Source: Thermoproteota archaeon (lineage in GTDB: Archaea > Thermoproteota > Thermoprotei_A > Sulfolobales > Ignicoccaceae). Taken from it: a DNA stretch of 64,000 nt. Below the pieces are notes generated by a model, which saw nothing but the letters and a program-made list of their open reading frames with translations, was not told where the DNA came from and made no database searches. Location: assembly GCA_013154085.1 (NCBI GenBank), contig JAADDE010000001.1:1-64000 (forward strand), written 5' to 3'. Both the position numbers and the translations under genes were made by a program. Each line of letters begins with the position of its first letter. The stretch's first letter is position 1. Below, one piece after another: positions 20,457 through 29,129 of the stretch.

Positions 20457-21380
20457 TTGGCACTCAAGGCCGGAGACCGCGAAACCGCTAGGGTAATCCT
20501 CGAAGAGGAGATACGTGACGAGAACAAGGATAAGGTAGTGAGGTACCTCAACGACCTAGGCTTCTCCTTCGCGCGGCGCAGAGCTCAGCAACGAGCACGG
20601 CCCCTGAAGGCCCGTCCGCCTACACGTCCGAGCAGGATTATGACAAAGGAGATCTCCCTCAAAGGGAGATCTCTCGGCCAGCCCCTCGAGCTGGTGAGGA
20701 GGCAGAGGGAGCAGGAGTTCGGCAAGGTTAACGTAAAAGAAGCCGTTCTGACGATGCTGGGCGTAGCAGAGAGGGAGATACTCTTCGCTTCCGCTGAGAT
20801 AGATAGGGAAATCACAAGAATTCTAAAGGAAAAGGAGCGGCAAGGAGTGGACGTAAAGGTACTCTTACCCATGCAGGCCTGCAAGTCCCTGAGGCGCTTG
20901 GGCAAGGCTACCGGTCGCTGTATCGCGAAAGAATTGGCCACCGGCATAGCCCTCAGAGCAGCGCCCTTTGCGGTCGCCGCCCTCTTGCCCGCGGAGCCGG
21001 CGGGGATCGGCGCCCTTGCGCTCCTCGGAGTTCCCGTCGGCCTCTCGCTCCCAGCCCTCTACGTAGCGACGGCTGCAGCGCTTGTCTACTGGAACTCTGC
21101 GTTGAAGTATACCTTTATACCGTGGTTCTTGAAGGCTGCCGCGGTCAGTTCTGTGGTTAGCTTGGTGAGCAAGCTGTCCGGAAGGGGAGGCTCAAACATC
21201 GAAGTTCGCGTGGCCGACGCCGTCCCGGCTACTTTGCTCGTCGTTGACGGGAGGCGCGGCCTCTCTTCCGAGTGTCCGCCCTCCGTTTCCTCTCCGTGCC
21301 TCGCCCGCGTTTACCGGGACGGCGCGTACGAGCTCTCCCGCGAGTTTTCCCTCCTTTGGGAGGGGGCGCGGCCCGCTTGA
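20457..21380 (+). CDS. Putative membrane-associated phospholipase D-like protein (degenerate)
   Basis: AEREILFASAEIDREITRILKEKERQGVDVKVLL resembles a PLD N-half strand/helix pattern. Two to three hydrophobic segments follow, then IEVRVADAVPATLLVVDGRRGL. Confidence 0.5.
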   Translation: MALKAGDRETARVILEEEIRDENKDKVVRYLNDLGFSFARRRAQQRARPLKARPPTRPSRIMTKEISLKGRSLGQPLELVRRQREQEFGKVNVKEAVLTMLGVAEREILFASAEIDREITRILKEKERQGVDVKVLLPMQACKSLRRLGKATGRCIAKELATGIALRAAPFAVAALLPAEPAGIGALALLGVPVGLSLPALYVATAAALVYWNSALKYTFIPWFLKAAAVSSVVSLVSKLSGRGGSNIEVRVADAVPATLLVVDGRRGLSSECPPSVSSPCLARVYRDGAYELSREFSLLWEGARPA

Positions 21381-21582
21381 TGCACCAGCCCCTTATCTTT
21401 CCGACCACAACCTCGAAGGACAGCACGTACTTCTTTCCCCGAAGCTTCCAGAGGACTTCTCTCCAGCATTTCTCTACTTCAAGCGGATCTCCTTCCAGCT
21501 CAAATGCTCCCGAGTCCGGGAGCGCCTCGGGCAACTGCTCGCAGTTCACTTCCCTTTTGCTCTCTCCTATGAGCAACTTCAA
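21229..21582 (-). CDS. Hypothetical protein with highly basic C-terminal tail
   Basis: 117-aa ORF. The first ~75 aa look coding; the basic tail is antisense to the upstream gene's 3' end. Confidence 0.4.
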   Translation of the reverse strand: MKLLIGESKREVNCEQLPEALPDSGAFELEGDPLEVEKCWREVLWKLRGKKYVLSFEVVVGKIRGWCIKRAAPPPKGGKTRGRARTRRPGKRGRGTERKRRADTRKRGRASRQRRAK

Positions 21583-21601
21583 AGAATATCACCAAATCAG
21601 C

Positions 21602-21955
21602 TCAGCGGATCTGTAGCTCCCCTCTCTTCACCTTTTCCTCGATCATCCTCATCTTATAGCGCAAGAGCGTCGGAGGGACCCACACGAGCCACGCCGGCAT
21701 CTTCTTAACGAACTCGTACGCCTCCTCCCAGCCGTTTAGGCCCAGTTCTTCCGCTAGCTTCTCCAAGCTGTACTCGGTGCGCAAGTAAACCCTGACCTTC
21801 CTGAGCACCTCCTCCGTGAGCTCAACCTCCTTAGCGTTCTCCCCTTCTCCTATGCGGACCACCAAGACTATTCCTTCTTCCTCAGCCAACCGTCTCCCCC
21901 GCCGCGGAGCTCTCAGATGCTCATAAAGCTCACCCCGGCCTCTGATTAACCCCAC
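21602..21955 (-). CDS. Hypothetical protein
   Basis: ORF with natural composition, divergent from the helicase gene. Confidence 0.5.
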   Translation of the reverse strand: MGLIRGRGELYEHLRAPRRGRRLAEEEGIVLVVRIGEGENAKEVELTEEVLRKVRVYLRTEYSLEKLAEELGLNGWEEAYEFVKKMPAWLVWVPPTLLRYKMRMIEEKVKRGELQIR

Positions 21956-21968
21956 AGACCGCGCCGTC

Positions 21969-23654
21969 TTGATGAGAGTGGAGCTGAGGAGCTACCAGAA
22001 GAAGGCTTTGGCCAAGGCTCTTCGCATGAGGAAGTGCGTAATAGTGATGCCCACAGGATCGGGGAAAACAATAGTCGCCGGCGCATGGCTGAGCGAGCTC
22101 TTCAAGAATTCAAAGATAAAGAGGGCGCTGGTTCTGGAGCCCACGCGCATACTGGTTGACCAGAACTCCCTCGTCTTTAAAGAGAAGTTCGACTTGGACG
22201 CCAGACCCCTCCACGGGCGGAAGAGGAGGGAGGAGAAGGAGTGGGCGCTGGAGGGCAAGGTAGTAGTCGCCACCCCAGAGGAGGCTGAGGTATGGCTGGA
22301 GCACCTCAAGGACCGCGAGGCTCTTGTGGTAGACGAGTGCCACCACACGGTCGGAAAGGACCCGTACGTCAAGGTGGTCAGCTCCGTGGAGGCTGAATGG
22401 AGGCTCGGACTGACAGCGTTTGTACCTTCAGCTCGGAAAGAAATGATAGAAAAGTACATCGGTCCCATCGTTGAGATCGACTGGAGCGACGAAGAGCTCA
22501 AGAAGTACGTACCGCCTTACATAGGCGAGGTCTACGAGGCCCCGCTGGAGGGACCGTGCGAGCGGCTCTATGAGGAGCTGAAGTCGGAATGGCAGGGCGC
22601 AGATCCCAAGAAGAGGATACTCCTCTCCATGGCCATGAGGTTTCTGGCGCGCGACGGACCCCTCGCGCTCTACGAGTCCTCCCAGAGGTCCACTTCGCTG
22701 GGCAACCTGCTGAAGAAGCACAAGCCCCTCATCGAGGAGTGCGTGAGATACAAGCCGCTACACAAGATGCCAGCTCTGAAGAGAGCGCTCAGCGACCACG
22801 ACTTCGATAAGGCTTTAGTCTTCGTTGATAGGGTAATTGTTGCCAAGAAGATAGCTGAAGAAGTTCGCGCAGAGCTTCTAATAGGAAAGCAGAAGCCGGT
22901 CTCTATAGAGCGGATACGTAAGGCAAAGATAATCGTCGCCACATCAGCTGGAGAAGAGGGCATAGACTTACCCGAAGCAGATCTTCTGGTGATATGGAGC
23001 AACACCTCCTCGGCCCTCCGCTTCATACAGAGAGTTGGCCGGTTGCTCCGCCCCCGAAAAGATAAGAAGCTAAAGTTCTTGGTTTTTATAGTCACTCCAG
23101 ATACCATTGATATGGACTTACTGGTTGAGGGTTTAGAGATAGCTAAGAAGGTCGGTGTCGATCCCAATATAGATCCGGAGATTCTGAAGCGCTTGCTGAC
23201 CAAGACGAGCGTCGGAAGCGTACTGGAACTGCTGAAGGAACGGGCGTTGCCGGAGGACGTCTTAGCAGAGCTAGCTTCGGTTCCGCTAACTAGGGCTCGG
23301 AGGTTGCTGAAGAAGTTCGGGGAGGAAGGTCTGGTCGGCTACGTACACACTCCCTACGGCAAGCTTTGGTACTCGCAAGACTCTCCCGAGGTGCTCGAGG
23401 AGTATAGAGACATCCTGGAGCCGTACAAAAATGTCGAGCTTAAGCTGAGGGAGCTGGGAATCAGAGGAGACTTGGAGACGGTCTTGAGGAAAGCGAGGAA
23501 AGAGTTGCCGCTGGGGCCCTTGACTGTAGAAGTCCGTGCGAGGGAGAGAGATATGGAGATCTTCGAGATAAGGAAATACTCTTTCAAGATAAGTAACGAA
23601 AGGGTCCTTGAAGTGGTGCTGAAGAACGCCGCCTCTAAGGGCTTGCTTTCATAG
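21969..23654 (+). CDS. SF2 DEAD/DEAH-type helicase
   Basis: Walker A PTGSGKT, DECHH box, motif V/VI-like VATSAGEEGIDLPEADLLVIW...FIQRVGRLLR. Confidence 0.88.
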   Translation: MMRVELRSYQKKALAKALRMRKCVIVMPTGSGKTIVAGAWLSELFKNSKIKRALVLEPTRILVDQNSLVFKEKFDLDARPLHGRKRREEKEWALEGKVVVATPEEAEVWLEHLKDREALVVDECHHTVGKDPYVKVVSSVEAEWRLGLTAFVPSARKEMIEKYIGPIVEIDWSDEELKKYVPPYIGEVYEAPLEGPCERLYEELKSEWQGADPKKRILLSMAMRFLARDGPLALYESSQRSTSLGNLLKKHKPLIEECVRYKPLHKMPALKRALSDHDFDKALVFVDRVIVAKKIAEEVRAELLIGKQKPVSIERIRKAKIIVATSAGEEGIDLPEADLLVIWSNTSSALRFIQRVGRLLRPRKDKKLKFLVFIVTPDTIDMDLLVEGLEIAKKVGVDPNIDPEILKRLLTKTSVGSVLELLKERALPEDVLAELASVPLTRARRLLKKFGEEGLVGYVHTPYGKLWYSQDSPEVLEEYRDILEPYKNVELKLRELGIRGDLETVLRKARKELPLGPLTVEVRARERDMEIFEIRKYSFKISNERVLEVVLKNAASKGLLS

Positions 23655-24104
23655 CCTGCTGGCGGCCGGCGCATCTCCTTTAACCACTAAGACGCTCTTC
23701 TTGCTGGTTAGCACCACTTTTGTGGAGACGCTGCCCAAGAGGTAGCCGCTTACTATGCCCAGTCCGCGCGCGCCCAGCACGATTAGGTCTGCCCCGTACT
23801 CCTCGGCGCTCCTAACTATGGCGTCGACGGGTCTGTCCCTAACGACTACGAACTTCCCTCTGATGCCGCTCTCCTCGAGCCTCTTCTTCACTTCCTCCTC
23901 CAGCTTCTTCGCTCTTTCTTCGAGAGGCTTTATCAGTACGTCTTTGTGGGGTATGTCCGGAACGGAGCTCGTATCTATTGCATGGAGTACTATGAGTTCC
24001 GCCCCGTACTTGCGGGCTAAGTCTAGAGCCACATCGAAGGCGTTCCAGCCGCACAGGCTGGAGTCGTGTGCCATGAGTATGCGCTTAAACAAGCGCTCAC
24101 CCAC
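23649..24104 (-). CDS. Universal stress protein (UspA family)
   Basis: ILMAHDSS...; DLIVLGARGLGIVSGYLLGSVSTKVVLTSKKSVLVVK (G-2x-G-9x-G(S/T) ATP site). Confidence 0.9.
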   Translation of the reverse strand: MGERLFKRILMAHDSSLCGWNAFDVALDLARKYGAELIVLHAIDTSSVPDIPHKDVLIKPLEERAKKLEEEVKKRLEESGIRGKFVVVRDRPVDAIVRSAEEYGADLIVLGARGLGIVSGYLLGSVSTKVVLTSKKSVLVVKGDAPAASRL

Positions 24105-24297
24105 CTAGCAACAGCATTCGGACTAATTTCTTGCTCCTCTCGACGGCCTTTGAAAGCGGCACTATTACTTCCTTGGCTATGCCTACGGCTTCCTCGTACT
24201 CCTCTGGCTTTGCTTTTAATACATTCTTCGTGACAAACTCTTTCAGCTTCTCATCCAGCAAGAAGCTCAAGGACTCCTCTTCCCTCGCCTTGGCCAT
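24097..24297 (-). CDS. Small helical hypothetical protein
   Basis: 66-aa ORF one nt after the PIN gene stop, with its 3' end overlapping the Usp gene start. Confidence 0.5.
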   Translation of the reverse strand: MAKAREEESLSFLLDEKLKEFVTKNVLKAKPEEYEEAVGIAKEVIVPLSKAVERSKKLVRMLLLGG

Positions 24298-24298
24298 G

Positions 24299-24811
24299 TT
24301 ACAGCACCTCCTCCTTTATTATCTGGGATAGCCTTTTAGGTGTGACGACCTCAATCTCCCTCAGCTTTCTGTTGACGTTGACTCTGTTAACCGCACTAAC
24401 CACGCTCTTGTTGGCCATCCTCCTAGAATCCCAGGAGACCACGTAGTCGGCGTCGGCCAGGGTGGCAGAGGCCAAGATTAGGAGGTTCGCGAAGTACCGC
24501 TCCGACAGCACCTTCTCCTCTAAGTACAAGTTGGCCAGCTCGAGGACTCTTCTGTGGTCGTCCTCTACTACCTTTACCTCATATTTCGGCAAAGTCGCTA
24601 GGGCGTGGCGTAGCCTAAACCAGCCCATGTCTCCCAGATAGAGGAGCTGCTCGAGTTCGAGGAGTATAGGCGTGCCTATTATCAGTTTCCAGTCCGCCTG
24701 CCTAACGAGGTCTAGGAACTCTATCGTCTCGTCGTGGAGCTTATCTTCGAGGGTGGAGGCCGCTAGGAGGACGTTGCCGTCCAAGTATACGGTCTTCTCA
24801 TTCGACGTCAC
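24299..24811 (-). CDS. PIN-domain protein
   Basis: VYLDGNVLLAAS, ILLELEQLLYLG, ADADYVVSWDSRRM: acidic residues in PIN-like order. Confidence 0.7.
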   Translation of the reverse strand: MTSNEKTVYLDGNVLLAASTLEDKLHDETIEFLDLVRQADWKLIIGTPILLELEQLLYLGDMGWFRLRHALATLPKYEVKVVEDDHRRVLELANLYLEEKVLSERYFANLLILASATLADADYVVSWDSRRMANKSVVSAVNRVNVNRKLREIEVVTPKRLSQIIKEEVL

Positions 24812-24859
24812 GGGACTTCCCAGGGGGGAGGACGAACGGGGATTTTTGAAAAGGGCGGC

Positions 24860-25540
24860 TCACAAGAGCAGGAACTTCGCCAGCTTGAGCATTTCGAAGC
24901 TGTCGAGCCCGTTCACTTCGATGACCATATATTTCTTTATGTAGCCGAGTTCTTTCATTGCTTCAAGAGATCCGTGGACGAAGGTGGGAACCCCTCCTTT
25001 CCCCATAGACACTATGGCGAGCTTTTCTACCTTCCTCCCTTCAGTAGCTGAAATGAGATTTGACATCTCCAGCGACGCGTAGAGCTGCGTGTCCGGGTCG
25101 TAGGCGTAAACGAAGTTCTTCGAAGATTCCATTAGCCTTTCTACCTCCTTTGGATTGTCGAGCATGCCCTCCAGCTCTTCTGGCAACTCTCCACGCAGCG
25201 CCTTTATCGCGCTCCTCAAGTCCCCTAACATTCTTGAGGATATTTCCGAGTTTATGCCCACGAGCCACTTCTCGTGCCTTTTCCTTCCGACGCGGAAGCT
25301 TATTCTAGCGTAGTCGATCTCGTCATTAGCGCCGAGCACTACGTTATTCTCAAAGAGAGCCGGCGTATCGGCCATGCCCAGCTCGGCCAGCCTGGAGAGT
25401 GCCAGATAGAGGGAGTGCAAGAACTTATACTTGGGCTCGTGAGTACCCAGTATGATGATGCTTTTCTTTGGCGGAACGCCTCTCGGTACTTTATAAATTG
25501 TGTAGGTCGAGGTCGAAGAGCTTACGTCCACGACTGCCAT
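24860..25540 (-). CDS. Conserved hypothetical protein
   Basis: 226-aa ORF with natural composition. Confidence 0.5.
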   Translation of the reverse strand: MAVVDVSSSTSTYTIYKVPRGVPPKKSIIILGTHEPKYKFLHSLYLALSRLAELGMADTPALFENNVVLGANDEIDYARISFRVGRKRHEKWLVGINSEISSRMLGDLRSAIKALRGELPEELEGMLDNPKEVERLMESSKNFVYAYDPDTQLYASLEMSNLISATEGRKVEKLAIVSMGKGGVPTFVHGSLEAMKELGYIKKYMVIEVNGLDSFEMLKLAKFLLL

Positions 25541-25653
25541 GTCTGGACACCGCTAGTCGGTAGTACTGCTTCCAATCCTTAATAAGAGTGTGAGCGCCCC
25601 GGTAAATATGTAACATATGCTGGATATTAGCACACCAGGCGGGTAACATACAC

Positions 25654-25661
25654 ATATATAT
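25654..25661 (+). promoter_or_regulatory. Putative TATA box for the binding-protein gene
   Basis: acatatatatcc about 40 nt upstream of the ATG at 25697. Confidence 0.5.
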
Positions 25662-25696
25662 CCACCCGCGCACTCCGACCCACGACCGGTGAGACC

Positions 25697-26992
25697 ATGA
25701 GGCGTGTAATTGCTCTGGCATTGCTGTCCTCCATAGTGTTGCTGGCCGTGTCCCCGGCGGAGCTAGAGCTCCTCACGAAGCCGTACCAGCTCGGTCCCAA
25801 CTGTGAGAGCATAAAGAAGGTGGTCGAGTGGAGCGGCGGTCCAGACAACATCAACTTGCCTCAAGAGATACCGATAGGTGCTCCGGCTCCCCTCAGCGGC
25901 GCCCTCGGCTCCTTTGCCGTATCCAACTATAATGCAATAAAGATGGCTGCAGACGACATCAACGGCTGTATGCAACAGCTAGGGCTTCCTTGGAGGTTCA
26001 AGTTCATAATGGAGGACACCAGGACTGACCCCCAGGTAGCAGTGGAAGTCGTGAGAAAGCTGGCCCTCCAGGGCGTCCAAATAATAGCTGGAAGGATCAC
26101 CAGCAGGCCTATGGGATCCTTGATGTATCCCGTCAACTCTGAGCTTCACGTAGTAGTTATGTCCGCTACCAGCACTGCCCCCAACCTGAGGATTGCCAAC
26201 TACAACCAGTACATATCGAAGACCGGCAAGTCCTACATCTTCTGGGCCATCACCAACGACTACTTCCAGGGCGACGCTCTGGCCTCGCTGGCCCACAAGC
26301 TCGGCTACAGGAAGGTCACTGTGATGTACCGCCAAGACGACTACGGCGTCGGCCTCGCCAACGCCTTCAAGTACTACTTCTCCCAGTACGGCGGCGAAAC
26401 GGTGCTGGTGCCTTACGATCCCAACGCCAGGACCTTCGACGCTGAGCTCAGGATAGTCGCAAACAGCAACCCTGATGCAATACTCTTCATATCGTTCGAC
26501 GAGCTGAAGGTGATACTGAGGCAAGCCCTCCAGCTGGGCCTCCAGAGGTACCCGTGGCTCTTCAGCGAGACTTGTAGGGGTGTGCTGCTCAGCGATCCCC
26601 AGCTGGCGAAGATAGTAGCACTCAAGAACGGCATGGGCACCGGACCGGGCGGCAGCGACCAGTTCGCGAAGCTGTATCAAGAGCGGTTCGGCATGCCGCC
26701 GATGCTCTATGCCGACTACATCTACGACACTCTGTGGCTGTCTGCCCTAAGCGTGCTGAAGGCTAAGACGTACAACGCAGATGCCATAAGGCAAGCGCTG
26801 ATCGAGGTGGGCGCCTACTTCCGCGGCTACACTGGCCCCAAGACCTTCAACCCGCTCACCCAAGAAGTGATGAAGTCAGTGTACCACTACTGGACGATCA
26901 AGATCGTGGACGGAAAGCCCGAAGTTGTGAAGGTAGGACTCTGGGACCCCGAGCAAGGGATAAACATGTTCCAAGAGATAACTCCTCGCTGA
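25697..26992 (+). CDS. ABC-type substrate-binding protein, branched-chain amino acid (LivK) type
   Basis: Signal peptide; IPIGAPAPLSGALGSFAVSNYNAIKMAADDING...; YRQDDYGVGLANAF. Confidence 0.88.
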   Translation: MRRVIALALLSSIVLLAVSPAELELLTKPYQLGPNCESIKKVVEWSGGPDNINLPQEIPIGAPAPLSGALGSFAVSNYNAIKMAADDINGCMQQLGLPWRFKFIMEDTRTDPQVAVEVVRKLALQGVQIIAGRITSRPMGSLMYPVNSELHVVVMSATSTAPNLRIANYNQYISKTGKSYIFWAITNDYFQGDALASLAHKLGYRKVTVMYRQDDYGVGLANAFKYYFSQYGGETVLVPYDPNARTFDAELRIVANSNPDAILFISFDELKVILRQALQLGLQRYPWLFSETCRGVLLSDPQLAKIVALKNGMGTGPGGSDQFAKLYQERFGMPPMLYADYIYDTLWLSALSVLKAKTYNADAIRQALIEVGAYFRGYTGPKTFNPLTQEVMKSVYHYWTIKIVDGKPEVVKVGLWDPEQGINMFQEITPR

Positions 26993-27051
26993 AACACCTC
27001 AAAGAGTAAGGTTTTTATGAAGTGGGTTTCCCGTCCCTCTGGAGAAGGGGC

Positions 27052-28344
27052 ATGAAGAGCTACGCCGCTCTCTTGCTACTTACCCTCCTCGCCGGAGGCG
27101 TCGCCTTCGCTATGGCTCCTCAAGAGAAGTACGGAGGCCCCAGCTGTGACTACATAAAGATGGCAATAGAGAGGGCCGGCGGTCTCGAGAAGGTTAAGGA
27201 AGGCCTCGGCACTACTACGATAAAGATAGGCGCGCTCATACCCATGAGCGGCGCGCTGGCCAGCTTCGCCGAGGAGCGCTACGCGGCCCAGCTGGCGGTC
27301 CGCGACCTCAACTACTGCTTCGAACAGCTACAACTGCCCTTCAAGATAGAGCTGTACATAGAGGACACCCAGACCATGCCGCAAGTGGCCCTGGAGAAGG
27401 CTAGGAAGCTGGTCAACGTTAACGGCGTCCACATGATAGTGGGCCCGGCCACCAGCGCTGCCGTCGGTACCCTCCAAGACGTGATAAACAACGAGCTAAA
27501 GGTAATACTGATGAGCCACTCCAGCACCTCTCCGCTGGTCAGGTTTAACAACAGGGAATTCATCAAGAACAACGGCTACAGCTACGTGTTCTTCAGCGTC
27601 AGCAGCGACCTCTTCCAAGCCAGGGCGCTGGCCAGCGTCGTCGAGTCCCTAGGCTACAAGAACGTGGTCTTCTTCTATAGGAACGACGACTACGGCAAGG
27701 GATTCGCTATGGCCTTCAAGCAAGCCTTCGAGGAGATGGGCGGTAAGGCCCACTTAATACCCTACGACCCCAACGCTAGGAGCTACCTGGCGGAGCTGAG
27801 GGCCATCCCGACCTACAACCCGGACGCCATTGTGTGGCTGGCGTTCGACGAGATAAAGGTAATACTCAAGCAGGCACTGACCCTCGGCCTCCAGAAGTAC
27901 CCGTGGTTCTTCACTGAGGCGGTCAAGGGCCCGGCTCTGGTAGCCGATCCGGTCGTGGCCAAGGTACTGGCAACCAAGAACGTCCTGGGCACTGCCGTTT
28001 ACACTACCAGCAACTTCATACAGTACTACGAGAGCGTTTACGGAAGGGCCCCCGTGGAGTTCAGCGACACCCTCTACGACGCCGTCTGGCTGGTGACCCT
28101 CGGCGCTCTGAGGGCTGGTTGCTTCAACCCCAACGTCATGAGCCGCGCAATCATTGAGATGAGCTACGTGTACAAGGGCTTCAGCGGCGACAAGAGCATG
28201 AACGCAATATACCAAGAGCCTCTGACCACCAGCTACAGCATCTGGACTGTGAGGATAGTCGACGGCAAGCCGGTCTTCGTGGACGTGGGCTTCTGGAGCC
28301 CCGACAAGGGCCTCGTTATGAAGGAGAACATAACTCCTAGGTAA
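27052..28344 (+). CDS. ABC-type substrate-binding protein, LivK type (tandem paralogue)
   Basis: Start placed at MKSYAALLLL signal peptide; IKIGALIPMSGALASFAEERYAAQLAVRDLNYC; FYRNDDYGKGFAMAF. Confidence 0.88.
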   Translation: MKSYAALLLLTLLAGGVAFAMAPQEKYGGPSCDYIKMAIERAGGLEKVKEGLGTTTIKIGALIPMSGALASFAEERYAAQLAVRDLNYCFEQLQLPFKIELYIEDTQTMPQVALEKARKLVNVNGVHMIVGPATSAAVGTLQDVINNELKVILMSHSSTSPLVRFNNREFIKNNGYSYVFFSVSSDLFQARALASVVESLGYKNVVFFYRNDDYGKGFAMAFKQAFEEMGGKAHLIPYDPNARSYLAELRAIPTYNPDAIVWLAFDEIKVILKQALTLGLQKYPWFFTEAVKGPALVADPVVAKVLATKNVLGTAVYTTSNFIQYYESVYGRAPVEFSDTLYDAVWLVTLGALRAGCFNPNVMSRAIIEMSYVYKGFSGDKSMNAIYQEPLTTSYSIWTVRIVDGKPVFVDVGFWSPDKGLVMKENITPR

Positions 28345-28346
28345 CG

Positions 28347-29129
28347 CTAATAGATGTTTTTTATCAAGTACTCGGGCACGTCTTCTATCCTAAGCTTCTT
28401 CACCTCCCCGGAGCAGAGCGGACACCCTTCATTTCTCACGTCACTTGCCAAGAACGCTCTGTACGGCTCCTCGAGGTTCAGCGAGATCTCGCTGGGCCAG
28501 CTCCTCCCGGAAAGGGCGTGGAGCACGGCTTGTGATGCCAGCGCGGCCACCGCCTCGGCCAAGTTGGGGTTCGTGTAGTACCTGACCTTCTCCTCCCATA
28601 CCTTGCCGCATATCGGGCAGTATCCCTCTTTCAGATACTTCACGTAGCCTCTCGTGACGCCCAGACCCGCATCAATGTACTTTTTATCGAACTTAACTGA
28701 AAGGAGCAAGGCCGTCGCTCTCGGAGGGAGGGTGTCGAAGGCCGTAACTACAGCGTCGCTCTTCTCCACGAGCCTCGCAAACTCCTTCAAGCTACTAAGG
28801 GAGACCAGACCAGAAGGGGTGAACACTTCCATGTACACCCCTTCTAAGTGCGTCCACGGGTGGTACTTGTTCAGCCTCTCTGCCAGAGCCTCTACCTTCG
28901 GCCTTCCTACCTCCTCGCTGTGGTAGCACTGGTATCCGACGTTCTCTGGCCCTACGTAGTCGAAGTCCACCAGCACGATCTTTTTAAAATTAAAGCGGGC
29001 GAGGTCCCGGGCTATGCGCGAGCCCAGAGTGCCTATTCCGCCTATGAGGACCGTCTTGTCGGATACGTCTATTCCTACGTCCTTCAAGTAGTTTGACGTC
29101 CTCTCGGGGAACCCTTTAGGGGGCTCCAT
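28347..29129 (-). CDS. E1-like/ThiF-MoeB-HesA family adenylating protein
   Basis: LIGGIGTLGSRIARDL, IVLVDFDYVGPENVGYQCYHSEEVGRPKVEAL, AVVTAFDTLPPR, paired CPIC...CPLC zinc cysteines. Confidence 0.88.
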   Translation of the reverse strand: MEPPKGFPERTSNYLKDVGIDVSDKTVLIGGIGTLGSRIARDLARFNFKKIVLVDFDYVGPENVGYQCYHSEEVGRPKVEALAERLNKYHPWTHLEGVYMEVFTPSGLVSLSSLKEFARLVEKSDAVVTAFDTLPPRATALLLSVKFDKKYIDAGLGVTRGYVKYLKEGYCPICGKVWEEKVRYYTNPNLAEAVAALASQAVLHALSGRSWPSEISLNLEEPYRAFLASDVRNEGCPLCSGEVKKLRIEDVPEYLIKNIY

